Translations under genes and position numbers: made by a program
Assembly (NCBI GenBank): GCA_977006965.1
Contig: OZ345375.1
Coordinates: 806,001 to 870,000, forward strand
DNA from: Phymatolithon calcareum
Taxonomy: Eukaryota > Rhodophyta > Florideophyceae > Hapalidiales
Reading direction: 5' to 3'
DNA: 64,000 nucleotides
Shown here: positions 40,201-53,116 of the stretch, piece by piece
Layout of the letters: every line of letters begins with the position of its first letter
How positions within the stretch are numbered: the stretch's first letter is position 1
The notes under the pieces: model-generated
Database searches by the model: none
What the model saw: only the letters and a program-made list of their open reading frames with translations
Told to the model about the DNA's origin: nothing

Positions 40201-40389
40201 TACATTTTTTGATGTGACATAAGGTCGGAAAGTACACGCGTACACATGTCTAGATGGGGAGTGAGAGAAGGGGCGTATCTGAGGCATGGATCGCAAAGCG
40301 TAAGAGGTGGGTGGAGGAATACCAGAGGCGGAAGCGGCAAATGGGGACTTCTATAAGGACCGTATCAGAGGCAAGAGAAAAACACAATG

Positions 40390-42290
40390 GGCGCAAGGGG
40401 AAAATGAGGTGTGGTAAAAAGGAGTGATAAGAAGGGCACAAAGATAAAATGGGGCGTGTCAAGGAGAGCAGTAAGGGGAAAAGGTGTAAAAAGAGGCTGA
40501 GAATGATGTCGAAAGAGGGAGGAACAGCACAAGGGCGAGAAAAGCGTAAAAGGGGAGTGATATAAAGGTGAAATGAGTGGGCTAAATGTTTGTGAGAGAA
40601 GTTCCAAGAAGGGCACAAGGGGAGAATGGAGAGTGACACAAGGGCGCAAGGAGTAGAAGGATAGTGACATAATAGGCGTACTAAGGGAAAAAGGAGCGCC
40701 GAAACGCTGCGCAAGTAGTAAATGAAGACAAATAGAGTAAAAGAGCAATGAAAAGAAGGGCAGAAAGAGTACAACAGGGGTTAAGACAAGGTCAAAAGGG
40801 ATAAAAAGTAGTGACACAAAGCGCACAAGGGGTAGAAGCCATGTTACGAGAAGAAGAAAGGGGAAAAAGGGTAAGAGCAAGGAGGGGACAAGAGATACAA
40901 TGTGAGTGACACAAGGGGAGGAAAGGTTAAAACGGAAGTGAAACCAAGGTCGTACAGATGGCAACGCAATGGCCCAAGTGACGAAAGGAGTAAGCGCAGA
41001 GTGACAAAAAGAGTGAATAAGAAAACGTGGAGTGCAACAGGGCGGACAGGGTAGCAACGAGAGCGGCGTTGTATAACATGCGAGTAATGAGAAGTGTGGT
41101 GGATGAGCAGGCCAAAGAGCGAAATGTGGGTATAATCGAGCACAGCACAATGACACATGAAGCGGAGCAAGAACATGAGCGTGGCACGCTGGGTAGGGCA
41201 GGACACAAGACTCACAAGATTGGCGAACAAGGGTTAGCGGAAGGTAATAATACGGAACACGGGGATAGAGGGGCGATGAAGAAGGACGCTAAATTGGAGG
41301 ACTGGGTTTTTCGGATAAAGGATAGGAACATGCCTCTTTTTTGGCTCAAGTGGCATAAGGAGTGACAAGAAGGGCACAAGAGGTCAAAGAGTGAGTGGCA
41401 TGGAGAGGTAAAAAGGTAGAACGAAGTGAAAAATGGGACGGAGGGATGGAAAGGGGAGTGTCACAAGAGGCGTACCAGTGGCCACAGCGCGACACAAAAG
41501 AAAAAAGCTGACTGAAAGAAAGAGCGTCAAGTGAAGCAAGGGACGAGAACGAAATAAGGGGGAAGGAATCGTAAAATTGGAGTGACACAAAAGACGCACC
41601 AGGCGTAAGGGAGTGACACAGGGGTGTAAGGAGTGGGCTCGAGGGATATAGGGGAGGTTCAGGAAGGGTACAATAGGAAAATGGAGATGGAAAAAACGGG
41701 AGCAAATGGTAGAAGGGGAGTGGTACAAGGGGCGTACCATCGGAAAGAGAGCGGGACAAAGTTCCACAAGGAGTAAATTGAAAGAAACGCAAAGAGATAA
41801 AGGGAAGTGACGACAAGGGTACAAGGGGTAGGAGCGATGTGCCAAGAAGCGCAAAGGGGGAAAAAGGGACGAGCACAATTGATGAAAGTGACGTGATGCA
41901 AAACGCGGAAGGGGTAAAGCGAGAGGGACTCGAGGGGCGTATTGAGGGCAGCGGAGTGATGGAATTGTCGAAAGTAGTAAGCGGAGAGGGGCACAAAGGG
42001 TGAATAGGAAAAATACAGAGTGACACACGGCGGATGGAGGAGGAACGAGAGAGCCGATACACAGCACGCGAGTAATTACAAGTGTGGCGGATCAGTAGGC
42101 GAAGAGCGAAATTTGGGGCCGACACAGTGCAGACCAGAGACGCATGGAACGGAGCAAGGACACGAGCTGGAACGTTGGGCAGATCAGGACACGTGATTCA
42201 CACGAGGAGCGGACAAGGGTTAACGGAGGGTAAATATGCAAAACACAGAGAAGGGAGGGGGACGGAGAAGAACACTAAATTGGAGGAATA
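40390..42290. repeat. Purine-rich tandem duplication, two units of about 930 bp
   Basis: The plus strand is strongly G/A-rich for about 1.9 kb, with many short degenerate motifs such as gagtgacacaagggg. Unit 1 (about 40415-41310) and unit 2 (about 41350-42290) correspond along their length. For example gagtgat/caagaagggcac starts both, and a cacgctgggtagggcaggac / aacgttgggcagatcaggac block falls near both ends. The long minus-strand frames here (up to 263 codons, Leu/Ser/Pro-rich) result from the base bias and are not taken as genes. Confidence 0.65.
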
Positions 42291-42412
42291 GATCTTTTGT
42301 TTAAGTTTTCCATACTTTACACTCTTCATTTTCTATCTTTTGCATAGGCGCAAAGCGCTGCCACGGAGCCACTTGTCTTTCCCCTGATATCACATTGTTA
42401 TTGTTAAAATAC

Positions 42413-42929
42413 AACCTCCCGTACTGCAACACGGCGGAAAGGCACATCGATTGCCACATTAGAGGCATTGCAACTAAGGAGGTGCACCATATCGCTGAAT
42501 TAGGGCCCGGAAAAGTCGCTTTCAGTAAGGTTTACAAAACATGGCATACTGAAATTGCAAGCGCCGCTCTCGGTGCTCTTTAGACAGGTCCTCGCCCAGA
42601 ATAAGCGCCCTTGCGCCATTAGGGAGAGTCCCGCCAATAACGAAGACGGACCCATGATTTTTCTACTTCCTCGTTTGGAAGTTGTGGCACACATGGACTT
42701 GCACAGCGGTGACAGCTGAGATAAAAGTTCATTTTTGCAGTTGTTCCTACAGTCCATGTCATCATAAATAAAACCAAAATTAAAGACCCCTCAGGATTTT
42801 GCATGCAATATAGCAGGCTACACGGGACCTTTAAAATTCGATATTTTTGGAAGCATACCAAGCTCGTCTGACCGCATCTGTTGCAAAATTGCGGGTTTTG
42901 CAGCTAGGCGGGTTGCAGTACGGGAGGTT
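42413..42929. mobile_element. Small inverted-repeat element (about 515 bp)
   Basis: A perfect 18-bp inverted repeat, aacctcccgtactgcaac, at 42413-42430 and 42912-42929; TA lies next to both ends. No transposase in it. It is probably a nonautonomous Tc1/mariner-pogo type element. Confidence 0.6.
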
Positions 42930-43071
42930 TACTGTATTAATTCGAAATTTATTCGCTTTCAATCACACCTCAGGCTAGAGTTCTCGAAAGCCCCTTGAAC
43001 TTGCCTGTGATTAGCTGTCGGTCAAGTGCAGCAGAGATGAGACCCGTCATGGGTCTCATCTATTTCTCTAG

Positions 43072-43430
43072 TGTCTAGTTTACTGCAGCCCCTCAATTGA
43101 GGGAAAATTGTCGTCCAAAACACCAGTTGTGAAAGGCGGGATATGCCAGCAAAGTCTTCTTGACCTTCCCGCTTTATTTATCCCTGCCGAGTCTGCTATT
43201 AAGGACTCAGCAGGTTGCTTACGTACTGCTCTGGAGAGCTACAGTACTGGGGAACTGCAGAACTTGGGGAACTGCAGAACTAGACTACCTAATCCGTACA
43301 TTGTTACCGTAAACGTAAACGCGGGAGAAATAGTACCAGAAAAGGTCGTGAAGGAGTGTGTCTGATATTGCAGAGTTCCTTGGTTCCCATCCTGGGAAAC
43401 TTTCCGTGCGCCGCGAATGTCAGAGGGGCC
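43072..43430 (-). repeat. Copia 3' LTR, diverged
   Basis: Shares cagttgtgaaaggcggg, cctgccgagtctgctatt and tggttcccatcctgggaaac with 49065-49369. It has an extra block of about 95 bp near 43260-43355, and its inner end is lost. A hairpin, gatgagaccc/gggtctcatc, lies just outside at 43037-43060. Confidence 0.6.
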
Positions 43431-43933
43431 TTCTTGAGAATTCATCAAAATCGCGGCATAGACCCAGTCAAAAAAGTCCTTATTACCAGTCATTATTTCG
43501 TGGACTGGTTACGAGGACGCGGCATAGGTTTTCAGTGGCTGAGTGTTGATTTGCAAACTTTCGCTTCAGATGTTTTCGCACACTTTTGAACAAAAACTTG
43601 AAACATCACGAAAAGTTTGGTTGAAAAGCAATTCCACTTCCGAAAACTAAAATCGTTATGAGAAAAAATGTCCCGTAGATGAGCACATCAGCCACGCCAT
43701 ACCTATGCCGCGTCCTCATTACCAGTGAAAATATTTCGGACTGGATTTGAGGACTTTTCCAGACTGGTAGTACGGACGCAAAAATCGAATTCTGAAGAAG
43801 GTCCCTCTGTCAGCTCCGTGACACTCGACCTCTTTTCTAAACGCCTGAAACCGGTGAAAATTTTTCGCGAAAAACTCCAAAAGCATACTGAAAAAGTTGA
43901 AAATATTTTAAAACAATTTGACATTTTCAATTT

Positions 43934-45188
43934 CTATTTCTCCGGTATGATCCACTGATTGACTGGATACGTGATACGTCCAGTGGACATAAGATCTTGT
44001 AACATAGCTGCGCTTGCGTTTTTCTTCGTGAAAACATCAGCGAGATTGTACTTTGAAGCAACATGGGTAACGTTCGACAGATCTCCATTCGTAAAGCTCT
44101 CGCGAATAGTTGCGATATCGATTCAGGCCTGGTACAAGTTGTGGCATATGAAACTTGTCCGCGACCCTAGGCGAATTTCTTTGGCATTGCCTTGTTCGAT
44201 TTGTAATCATCGCTCTTAAGATTTGTGCACCAGTCGTTCTGATGCAGAGCATAGCCTCCAGACTCATGTTCATCAATACAGCAGCCGTTGACCTGTATGC
44301 GAAAAGAGTTTGTCCTAGGCTTGCATTCGAAACGTTGGGATTTTTCTTCTTCCAAATTGCTGAACTCCGGTGTGCCTCCTCCACAAGTGTCATCGACTTG
44401 AATGACTTGAATTCCTTCGAGCATTGATCCTACAACCTTATGGAATAGGCATGGATCGAGAACAAGTTCTCCGGTATGCCAATCTTTAAATGTTGGCCAC
44501 CAATATCCAGGAGAGTCACATAGACCATATTGGGCTTTAATTGCACGGATTATGGTTCCAGGAGGTGCTTCAATACGTTGCAGGACGTTCTTAATTTTCG
44601 GTAGGCGAACATAAACCGTTCTGCGGAGGGGCTCATCATTTTGAAGAAAAGCCTGAGATATGTCTCGACTCCATATATCAAAGCCGTGAGAAACGATTAG
44701 TGAAAGTGTAAGACGAATGGAAGACTTGAAAACAGTTGTCGCTTCATATACAACACGTGGCTTTACAGCGTCCACGTCCCTAGAATTACCAAGCGAGCCT
44801 TGTATTGCTCGTCGGGTGTCTCGAAGTTCTTTATTGGAAGGACGAAACGCGACTGAAGAATGGTGACATCTTCAGGTAAGTCTGTTTCTCTTACGAACTA
44901 GTACGTTCCCTTCTTCACGAGTTGTTCGACTTCGGAGTTCTTGGCATCGTCAAAGCGAGGATCTTTCTTGTTATGAACCACAATAGTGGCGAAAACAGAT
45001 GTTAAGCCATTTTCAAAGAGCCTGGCGACCTCGATTTCTGCAAACGTTGACGATAGAAACGCTTGAGAAGTATTAACGATGTTAGATTCAAGAGCCTGAG
45101 GGTCACTTCCAAATTGCTCCTGAATATTGTTCAACTCGGTGACTATGTCCATGGGGACATGAGGGATTGGGGTCGATTCCGGTGGCAC
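43934..45188 (-). pseudogene. Copia RT and RNase H
   Basis: From 45188: a linker ending NSEVEQLVKKGTY; then RT with FKSSIRLTLSLIVSHGFDIW, SRDISQAFLQNDEPLRRTV, YGLCDSPGYWW and the catalytic-like IQVDDTCGGG near 44390. RNase H ends with NLADVFTKKNASAAMLQDL at about 44055, stopping at 43934. Stops and shifts occur near 44890 and within 44040-44390. Confidence 0.85.
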
Positions 45189-45206
45189 AATCGCCGAGGT
45201 AGAAGG

Positions 45207-46110
45207 TTACTGGGGTCTTATAGCCAATGCCAGAGCATTCTCAGAAGAGTTTATAGGGTCATTCGCGTGACGTCGCTTTAGGACAGAAGTTGAAAAAGAC
45301 TTTATATTATTGCCGATCTGCACAAAGACAGTTTTCCTGTTGTCGTAGCTGTGGACTGTGTAAAGCCCTTCAAAACGAAGGCTCTCTTTTCGAAAGATTC
45401 TGAACTTGTCTCCAAACTCGTAGACAGGATGAGGAACACCCGCTCGATGTTTCAGTGCTGCTGCAAAACGTCGTTGAGCAGTAATGGTTTCCATCTGTTT
45501 GCGTGCTGCTGCCATGGCTTCAAAATGCTGCTTTTGAGTTGGAGCCATATTTGATACGTTGGGAAGCGGAAGGCGGGGAACAATGCCGAAAAGAAGAAGA
45601 CATGGTGTAATACCGTTGGGTCCCGTGGTCGTATTCACTGTATATACGAAAAGCGATAGGCTCATATTCTTGTCCATGTCTTTTAGCTTATTATAGACGC
45701 GACGAATTGGAACATGATAACGTTCACAACGTGACAACGAGTTTGGTGACTCTACTGTAAAGTCCTTCGTAGTGATTCCAATTTGAGAGGAGGAATTCTG
45801 AAAGAAGTCTGAGAGGAAGTTCTCTCCTTGATCATGTGCAATACCCGAAGGGTATCCGGTAAACTGTGTGATCCAGAAATCGGCAATGAGATTCTACGTG
45901 TATTCTGCTGTCTCTCTCGTCACGAATTTAGCGACGGCGTATCGGGTTCCTCTGTCGATGGTATGCAAGATCGGATCACCATCGATAAAGAAAAAATCGA
46001 CGTCGATTTCATGATTGAAGACGATTTCTTTAGTTGGGAAGGAAAGTCGGAAACGAGAAGATCTCGGAGCTCATGTTCGACAGGGAGAACATTTCTTAAT
46101 AATATCTTCT
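45207..46110 (-). pseudogene. Copia integrase
   Basis: The core reads VDFFFIDGDPILHTIDRGTR, then AVAKFVTRETAEYT and GIAHDQGENFLSDFF, with the C-terminal part VNTTTGPNGITPCLLLFGIV followed by an SH3-like DKFRIFRKESLRFEGLYTVH. The catalytic triad is only partly recognisable, and stops break the frame near 45740-45900. Confidence 0.75.
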
Positions 46111-46259
46111 AACGTTTTTCGAAAGGTTGCGTTGAATTTTTTCCGGGGAAGCCTTCTTAAGAAGGTTAACAAGTTAGTCGGTAGCTGGGTATCCGAATTG
46201 ATTGAGAAGTTTCCTTAATTCTGACTGTGTGAAAAGTACGTTATTCACTGTCCATTTTT

Positions 46260-46784
46260 TTATAGATGACCACTTGATCCTTTGATACCTTCTATGAAGC
46301 TAACAGGGATGACAGTTCCAGACGGATGGTGAGTAAATGTGTTTTCGTACTCATTTGAGCTGCATTTCAGCTTTCGGTGATGCTCAAGCCCAAAGATAAG
46401 TGGGACATCGTGATCTACGACGTCGACATCAAAGGTTAAGGATACATCAGATCCGATTGGCATACGAATAGGAGTCGTTCCGAGTGCTTGTACCATTCCA
46501 TGACCCGTGCTTTTGAAAGCAGGACTGCTTGGGCGCAAACAAGGTCTCGTTGAGGTATAAACGGAATACCTTATGTGGGCAGGGAGACCAGTTGGAGATT
46601 TTGCAGCACCATTGTCAATCATTACGCCTTCGAACTCTGCAGACTTGTTCTTCATGCTTTGAGGAACTCTGGCATTAATTGCTTTCTTCAGCTCTGGTAA
46701 TGACTGAGAGCTAGCAGCGGTGATCATAAAGATGGAAGCGCTGATATCTTCATTCTTTTGTGGTGTTTCGAAAGCAGACATCAT
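46260..46784 (-). pseudogene. Copia-type aspartic protease region
   Basis: A 174-aa frame: FEGVMIDNGAAKSPTG gives D-N-G in place of D-T/S-G, and VDHDVPLIFGLEHHRKL fits the flap/C-terminal hydrophobic-hydrophobic-G segment of retroviral-type proteases. It would cleave the polyprotein if active. Confidence 0.6.
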
Positions 46785-46989
46785 AAAATCGCTTGTCTGA
46801 TTTTCAGAAAGAATTTCATGCTGATCTGCCCAAGATACAAGTCTGGCCTACATAGTTTGAGAGATGTCCAGTTCTTGATGAGTGTTCACATCTTGTGTTG
46901 CAGTGGATACAGAAGGTTCAATGTCAACAACCATAATCTCCGTCGATATGGTTATCCATACGTTATCGGGAAGGTCTTGTGCAACGTCT

Positions 46990-48097
46990 AGTATTGGTTT
47001 ACTGATAGTGATGAGATTTCATCATCGGGAACCAGCTCAAATACAATATTGACGAGAGTAGCTCTGCGTATCTTGGGGCAGTCTCGAATCATATTTGAAT
47101 CGGATCTGCAAGCACGACATACTATGCGAACTCAATTTTGAAAACCGTTTTTCTGAGCGAACTTATTAACACGGTTATCCGTTCCATAGCGTCTACCATC
47201 TCCGGCGTACAAAGCTTCCGTTATCTTTGATGATGCGGAACTTATGGAATCGGGAGGCTGGGTTGGAAAGGAAATCCTTGGAGGGGAATGGATATCTGGG
47301 ATTTGTTTGACTAAATCCGTGTTGAAAGAACTAGCCGTTCTTGAATCTTGTATCTCTTGTTTATGAATGGCCGAAAGGCATTCGTTATAGAATTCCTCAG
47401 GGGTTGTGCTAGATTTTGCACGGTCCACAAATAAGAAGAACGAGTTGGAGATAATAGCCGATTCAAGGGCTTCGAGGAGAAGAACAGGATGCTGGTGAAC
47501 GTTATCCAGTTGATCCTGAAACATAAGTGCTCTCTAGAACAGCTTTGTCATAGCGTCAGACCAAGTGTCGCATTCTGTCTTAAAGCTTGTTATTTTTAGG
47601 TTTCGCCATTCTGTGAGATTTGCGGCCATGTTGGAGCTGCTATACGACCAAGTAAATAGCTTTTGAAAAGCTTCCTCTACGGTCGGTACCTGCTAGAATA
47701 CTTCATTGTAGAGGAAGCGACCAGCGACGGAATGGGCCTCAATCATATTCATCACACACTCTAGACCTTCTGCGGCGTTAAGAACATATAAATGGGCCTG
47801 AGTGTAGTATACCGCTTGATGTCTAGCAGGACTGTGAAGGTCTCATATTCTTCTTGTATACCTAGATCCACGGGCAGAGAAATATTTTGCCATATCTCCA
47901 GGTCTGCCTCTGAATGGACGCCTTATCGGTAATAGAGTCACTCTTGAGTTGGTTCGAGATCTCGTATTGGAAATATTTCCGTTCGATCGTTGACCATAAA
48001 GTGGTTGCGAAGTTCTTATCATAGCATCACGAACATGAATATCGGCGAGGTGTGTGGGATTATCATCTTGTATCCATTGGGGAACAGGAGTTGTCAT
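46990..48097 (-). pseudogene. Copia gag region
   Basis: Begins MTTPVPQWIQDDNPTHLADI at 48097, continues in pieces including 47524-47132 (LLLEALESAIISNSFFLFVD), and is followed near 47120-47070 by a Cys-rich RCRACRSDSNMIRDCPK, a degenerate zinc knuckle. Frames are broken. Confidence 0.55.
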
Positions 48098-48099
48098 GA

Positions 48100-49064
48100 T
48101 GATATTGTCAGTGTTGACAGAATTGTTGTTTGTTACATTGTATCATAAAATTAATCCAAATTTAAAATCTTTTTTTATCAAGAATGTTTTTTTAAAAAGA
48201 TTTAAAATTTATCAGCTAGATTGAGCTGTGCTGAATTACAGCTGGACATTTTGTGTCAACGAGGTTTAAAAAGATTATCCTTGTGGTGCTTTGACACGAA
48301 ATGGTCAGCGCGTTCTTTCAAATTATTGAAAGGACGAGTATCGCAAAGAGAACAACCTTTTGGGTTAAGCGCAAAAATTGCGTCTTTCCGTTTAAGTGTG
48401 ACCTAAAAGTTGCGTCGGAATTTCCCCTGTGACGTTCACACACGACACAAAAAAGTTGTCAAACTTGTAAAGGCGGTTAGGAAGGTCACGCTCGATTCGC
48501 TTCTGCCAAGCAAGTCAGTACTTGCTGGAATACTGAATAGCGGGCTGGTTTGGTCAAGTGCGCCTGTCAGAAGCGGCCTTGTGACGAATTGAACGGGCCC
48601 GTTTGGTCCTGTTGCGAGCCGTTTGCTTCGAAATCGCGAAATCCTTGATCCTTAGAATGCGATACTGGACCGGGGATGCGTGACTTGTTGATGACGCCGT
48701 ACCGGTGGATGGGTGATTGACACGTGACGAGAGGTCAGTGAAAGCGTGACTGGCTGTTTTCGTGCGAGCAGTGGATTTCGACGGTGATCGGTCACTTGTC
48801 GTTTTATCTGAAACGCGATTCATTTTTTGTCATTGAACAAAGAAAAAACAACAAAAATTTGTTAGAATCCTCATTTGTCCAGAAGTCGCAATTCTTTGAA
48901 GGAATAAATCAGTAAACAACGGACTTTCTCCAAAATTTATCGCGAGACAGATAACTTGCTTACTCTTTCCCGGTGGATGGATGGATAGATGCTTGCTTGC
49001 TTGTTTGCCGGATGAAATGATGATGAAGGTAGTTGTGGTATTGGTGCGTAGCTGGTGATGGGTC
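48100..49064 (-). other. Copia 5' leader region
   Basis: Between the gag start and the 5' LTR. It contains an AT-rich hairpin at 48158-48210 (16 of 17 pairs), and a short Arg/Ser/Thr-rich minus-strand ORF at 48554-48823 with no recognised domain. Confidence 0.4.
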
Positions 49065-49369
49065 TCTAGTTTTTGTGCTTTAGACTTGATTTGCAAATGT
49101 CGTCCAAAATACCAGTTGTGAAAGGCGGGATAAGCCAACAAAGTCTTCTTGACCTTCCCACTTTACTTATCCCTGCCGAGTCTGCTATTCAGGACTCAGC
49201 AGTTTGCTTATGTACTGCTCTGGAGAGCTACAGTACTGAAGGAGTGTGTCTGCAATTTCAGAGTGCCTTGGTTCCCATCCTGGGAAACTCTCCGTGCGCC
49301 GTGTATGTCAGCTCCATGACAAAAATTCCTTTCTTGACTGGGCCAATATTATACTCAGTAAACTAGACA
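49065..49369 (-). repeat. Copia 5' LTR
   Basis: Direct repeat of 43072-43430; outer end cagtaaactagaca at 49356-49369 (plus strand). Confidence 0.65.
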
Positions 49370-49693
49370 CTGGACAATGCAACTGTCGGCATAAATATTC
49401 CAATGTAGGAATGAGTGTCAATTAAAATCAGATGACTGATACATTTGTTGATACCCCAAACATTGATATTATGCTAGAACACACATTTACTGATATTTCA
49501 GATCAAATGAAGATATGGTTGCCCGCGGTTGATATATCACTTAATATCAACTGCCAGCAATGCATATCTTGGTTTGTTTGCAAGCAACACGTGTCTCATA
49601 AAACAATCACTGGCCTTGAGAACGCATCTAGTTGTTATGGCAATAGTCGATATTTTTGCAAAGTTCAGATACTGACTGATCTCGCAATATTCT

Positions 49694-50730
49694 GATGCAC
49701 ACTTTAACAGAAAGGATAACGGCCCTGAGCTTCAACGATTTTAATGCGAGTCTTCGCTTGAACATGTTTGCGGACGACGTCATACTAATGGCGAGGAATG
49801 AAGAAGAACTCCTGGAAATGCTCAACGAACGCTCCGAATGGGCGCAGGCCTATCGAATGACTTAGTCAACCGGAAAGTGCTCCGTCATACTGCCAGGTCG
49901 AAGGATCAGACAACTGTTTGTTCTGGCTAACGAGGAAGTTCAAATAAGACGCACGGCAGAATAGCTTGGTACGACAATCAACGAGAACGTAATTCGTGAC
50001 GACCGACTCCTGGAGCGTTTCAAAAGCGCTGGCGCGAAAGTCCGGCTCATGAGCGCTCTGGGCATGATAAGGAAAGGATAAAACACAGAAAAATGCATCA
50101 AGCTTTTCAAAGCATTCATCAGGCCGGTATATGAGTACCCCGCGCATATATCTCCTGATACAATCCGAGTATCGAGAGCAGCAGTGCAAGTCCAAAAGGA
50201 CATCGCAACGATACTGCTTGGAAAGTGGGCAGGGCGGCACTGGAGTAGACTAATGAAGCTCTGCCAAAGAGAACCATGGGAGTTCCGCCGACAGCATCTG
50301 CTCTCGAAGTTAACGCGAAGACTTAGGAAGGTTATGGAAGAGACACGCGACGCGGGAGCAGAGCTGGAACGCGAGACGCTGGACCGCATGCGAAAATCGA
50401 GCACACGAACCGATATCCAAGACAGGAGTGTCCTACGACTAGCCTGGGATCAACAAGAAGAACGCCGCCCTGGAAAATTACATTTGCCAAAAATGGTCTA
50501 CCGAACCAAGCAGTGAGAATGAAAGAAAGCAGGCACAGAATTCTCTGTGCAAGATGGTTTGTAGGTTAGCTTCCAAGAAATTCGCGGAAGCTAATAGAAG
50601 AAATGGGCAATCAAGGAGCATGGGCAGTTAGAATACTGAAGAGCATCCTGAGAAAGCCAGCATGGACCCCGGCAGAGGAGACCACCGTGGCCAGGGCCAT
50701 CGATGCAATACTAAGTAATTCTTATAAGTA
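49694..50730 (+). pseudogene. LINE reverse transcriptase, 5'-truncated
   Basis: A plus-strand frame beginning near 49694 has SLRLNMFADDVILMARNEEE, where FADD is the catalytic box of non-LTR RTs, then FKAFIRPVYEYPAHISPDTI, the thumb segment that follows it. After stops near 49863, 49961 and 50078 the frame continues to 50516 (RRQHLLSKLTRRLRKVMEE, DRMRKSSTRT). The fingers and endonuclease are absent, consistent with 5' truncation during target-primed insertion. The 3' end is uncertain. Confidence 0.72.
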
Positions 50731-50739
50731 ACCAAATTT

Positions 50740-52945
50740 CAAGCGTAGTAGAATGCTTAGAAAGGTGCCAACTTTCCTCACGTTGGGACTCTGGTACCTT
50801 CTCAATCAATCCACTTAATTTCGACTGATATCTAAAAAAAAGACGGAGTATCATAAGCATTTTCCGTACTCCTCCCTCTTCTAATGCGATGTGCGCCGTC
50901 AATTGTTGCAATAAAAATCCTTTTCCCAATACTCCGCTAATTGCAATGTTATGCAATTAGTTGTATTTTTTATTTTATTGGTACCACGCCCTTAAGTGCA
51001 ATTAGCTAAAGGACCGAATTTGCCTTAAATATGAGCACCGCGCTGATTTCAACCTTAGAAGTGTTCCAATTAATGTCCTTTGCAGCAACTTAATTGCGTT
51101 CTTCTTGGCTGATCGACTTTGTCATCTGTGAGACCTGCGGAAGAAGAGAGGTGCGACCGAAAAAAAGTCATAGTATTGGAAAGATCTGTTACAAAATTAA
51201 AATTAGTGATTAAACAGCTTTCTCACGAAAATGGGTTTGGCTATGGGGTGGAAATCTTTTGCTGTCCCTTGGATTTGGCATTTCCGCAATATATCTCAGT
51301 TGAAATGGTGCAGGTGAAGTCCGTAGATCAGAAGTTTCGCTCGTAGTCGACAATATAATTGCGCAAGATCACGAGTTCTACGGCGTGAAGCAATGAAATT
51401 GTGCATCCCACTTCTCGTGTACAGTAGTGATAAAAGTGCGTCCGCGCATCCGTCCGCATAATTCGGCATGATACAGGAAGGAATGTTGAGGCCGCCGGTT
51501 CGAGTTTTGCCACAAGCAAGAAGCCCATTACGTTCCTCGAAGAGTACTTTCATGTATAAAAGCTTCGGTCGTGTGCTAATACATCGTTGGAGAACATCGT
51601 CATCACGTCTTCATAATCAACATCACGTAAAGCACTTGCCGCAGTGCCCCCTATGCAAGCATCCCTTGGGTGGAGTTCCTTGGCCTCCTTGTACCTGGAA
51701 AGAACGGCTGATTGAGGTTCAAATTTGAAGAACAAGTTGCAAACGGACCCCTAGAAGCAGGACTGTTATCGCCCTAGGCGAAGATCACTATTGCAGATCC
51801 TGTTCTCGCTCACTGCTCGACGGTCCGGGATAGACTGGTCTTCAATGGCTGCTTAAAGGGGTTTAGATCGTGTGATGTTGGCAGGTCGCTCACTTTCCTG
51901 AGCTCACCTTGTCCGAACTACCGTACTATCGTCCATATGAACCGCCCCAGGTCAACCTTCATGCATGCCCGCCTTGCAATATTCTTGAACGGTGCCTCGT
52001 CGATTAGCCTTGCGTCGCTGCGGAGTGTTCTAAAATATTATTCTCTGAGTTGCCTTTTCGGTGGTCAACGGATACATTGGAGATACAGTTTTACGGCGAA
52101 ATAATAGCTTTAGAATGCTTGTCGGACAATACCCAGATGCCAAACAGTAAGAATAATGTGTATGTAAATCTATGTGTTGGTAACTGCTTTAGCTCCGCAA
52201 TTGAAACAAAGAAGCCCAGAATTCGTACTAATATTTATTTCGACAATTGCTGATGTTGACAATTTGAAAGTCGATGCAGGCTTTGTCCCTAGCTGTACCT
52301 TCTCTTTAATAGATACACTTGAAGGATAACCTTCACGACATGACGAAAAACTAGAAGAAGATAGCTTACATGAGTGACCTACGTCACTCGCAATATAGCC
52401 AGGAAACCTCGAGTTCTCTCCTTAGCAATGGATTGCTCCTCGGCTTCGAATAGTGGGCATATCGGAGGGAAAGTCCAATGGTTGAATTTCCTTACTGTTT
52501 CCAGTCACATGCAAGACTTTTCGCAAGCCCAAGTGTTAGATCTCGGTTCCATTCTTCCTGTTGCCCCGTCTGTATAGCAAAAACGAATTCGGCTACACTT
52601 GCGGTCATCTGGGCGCAATGTGTCCACGCGGTGCGGTGAAGGATCGCATCTGCAATGTGCGATGAAGACTGCGCGTCACATATATGACACGGTCCAATGC
52701 CTCTATTGTCGTTATTAGGCTCTTTTAAGGGAAGGGAAGTACGTCAATTTGCGAGACGGTCGCATTTCGCTATTTTTCGCCTTTGTAGGGTATTAGTTTC
52801 AATTAACGTTTAATTAAATTCCTCACAGACTTACGAATATACCGGCAATGCTTCCTCAGTTGCTAACTTCAAATGTGCAGATCTTTGAAGCCTACCGCCT
52901 GCCATATGCGGTGGGGAATGTTTAGATCCTAGATCATCCTACCTT
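50740..52945. other. Unassigned sequence
   Basis: No recognisable gene. It includes the SINE-like copy at 51370-51545. The other ORFs (60-86 codons) look random. Confidence 0.35.
51370..51545 (+). mobile_element. SINE-like repeat, second copy
   Basis: Related to 29225-29350: ggcgtgaagca in the A-box position, ccggttcgag in the B-box position, then cacaagcaagaa. More diverged in the middle. Confidence 0.45.
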
Positions 52946-53116
52946 CTATGAGGGTTTTTTGCAACTGATTAGTTGTTTATTTGAAAGCCCTCATTAACAC
53001 TGCTAAAACTGTCAGGGAGCAGCTTTTCGTAACTTGTTCATTCTAGTATATCGCCTGGTCGCTAATACAGGGACTCTTCGTTCTATACATTGTTAGTTAT
53101 GGTGACGCTGTAGAGT

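Larger units (their letters stand above)
43072..49369 (-). mobile_element. Ty1/Copia element, full length but decayed
   Basis: About 6.3 kb with gag, protease, integrase, RT and RNase H in Copia order on the minus strand. It lies between direct repeats at 43072-43430 and 49065-49369. The outer ends are inverse of each other (tgtctagtttactg at 43072-43085; cagtaaactagaca at 49356-49369), matching the TG..CA rule for LTRs. Stops and frameshifts separate the domains. Confidence 0.75.

Noticed and set aside
40250-42125. Minus-strand ORFs of 174-263 codons rich in Leu, Ser and Pro
   Set aside because: They overlap one another in several frames and follow from the purine bias of a tandem repeat; no domain or codon structure supports them.
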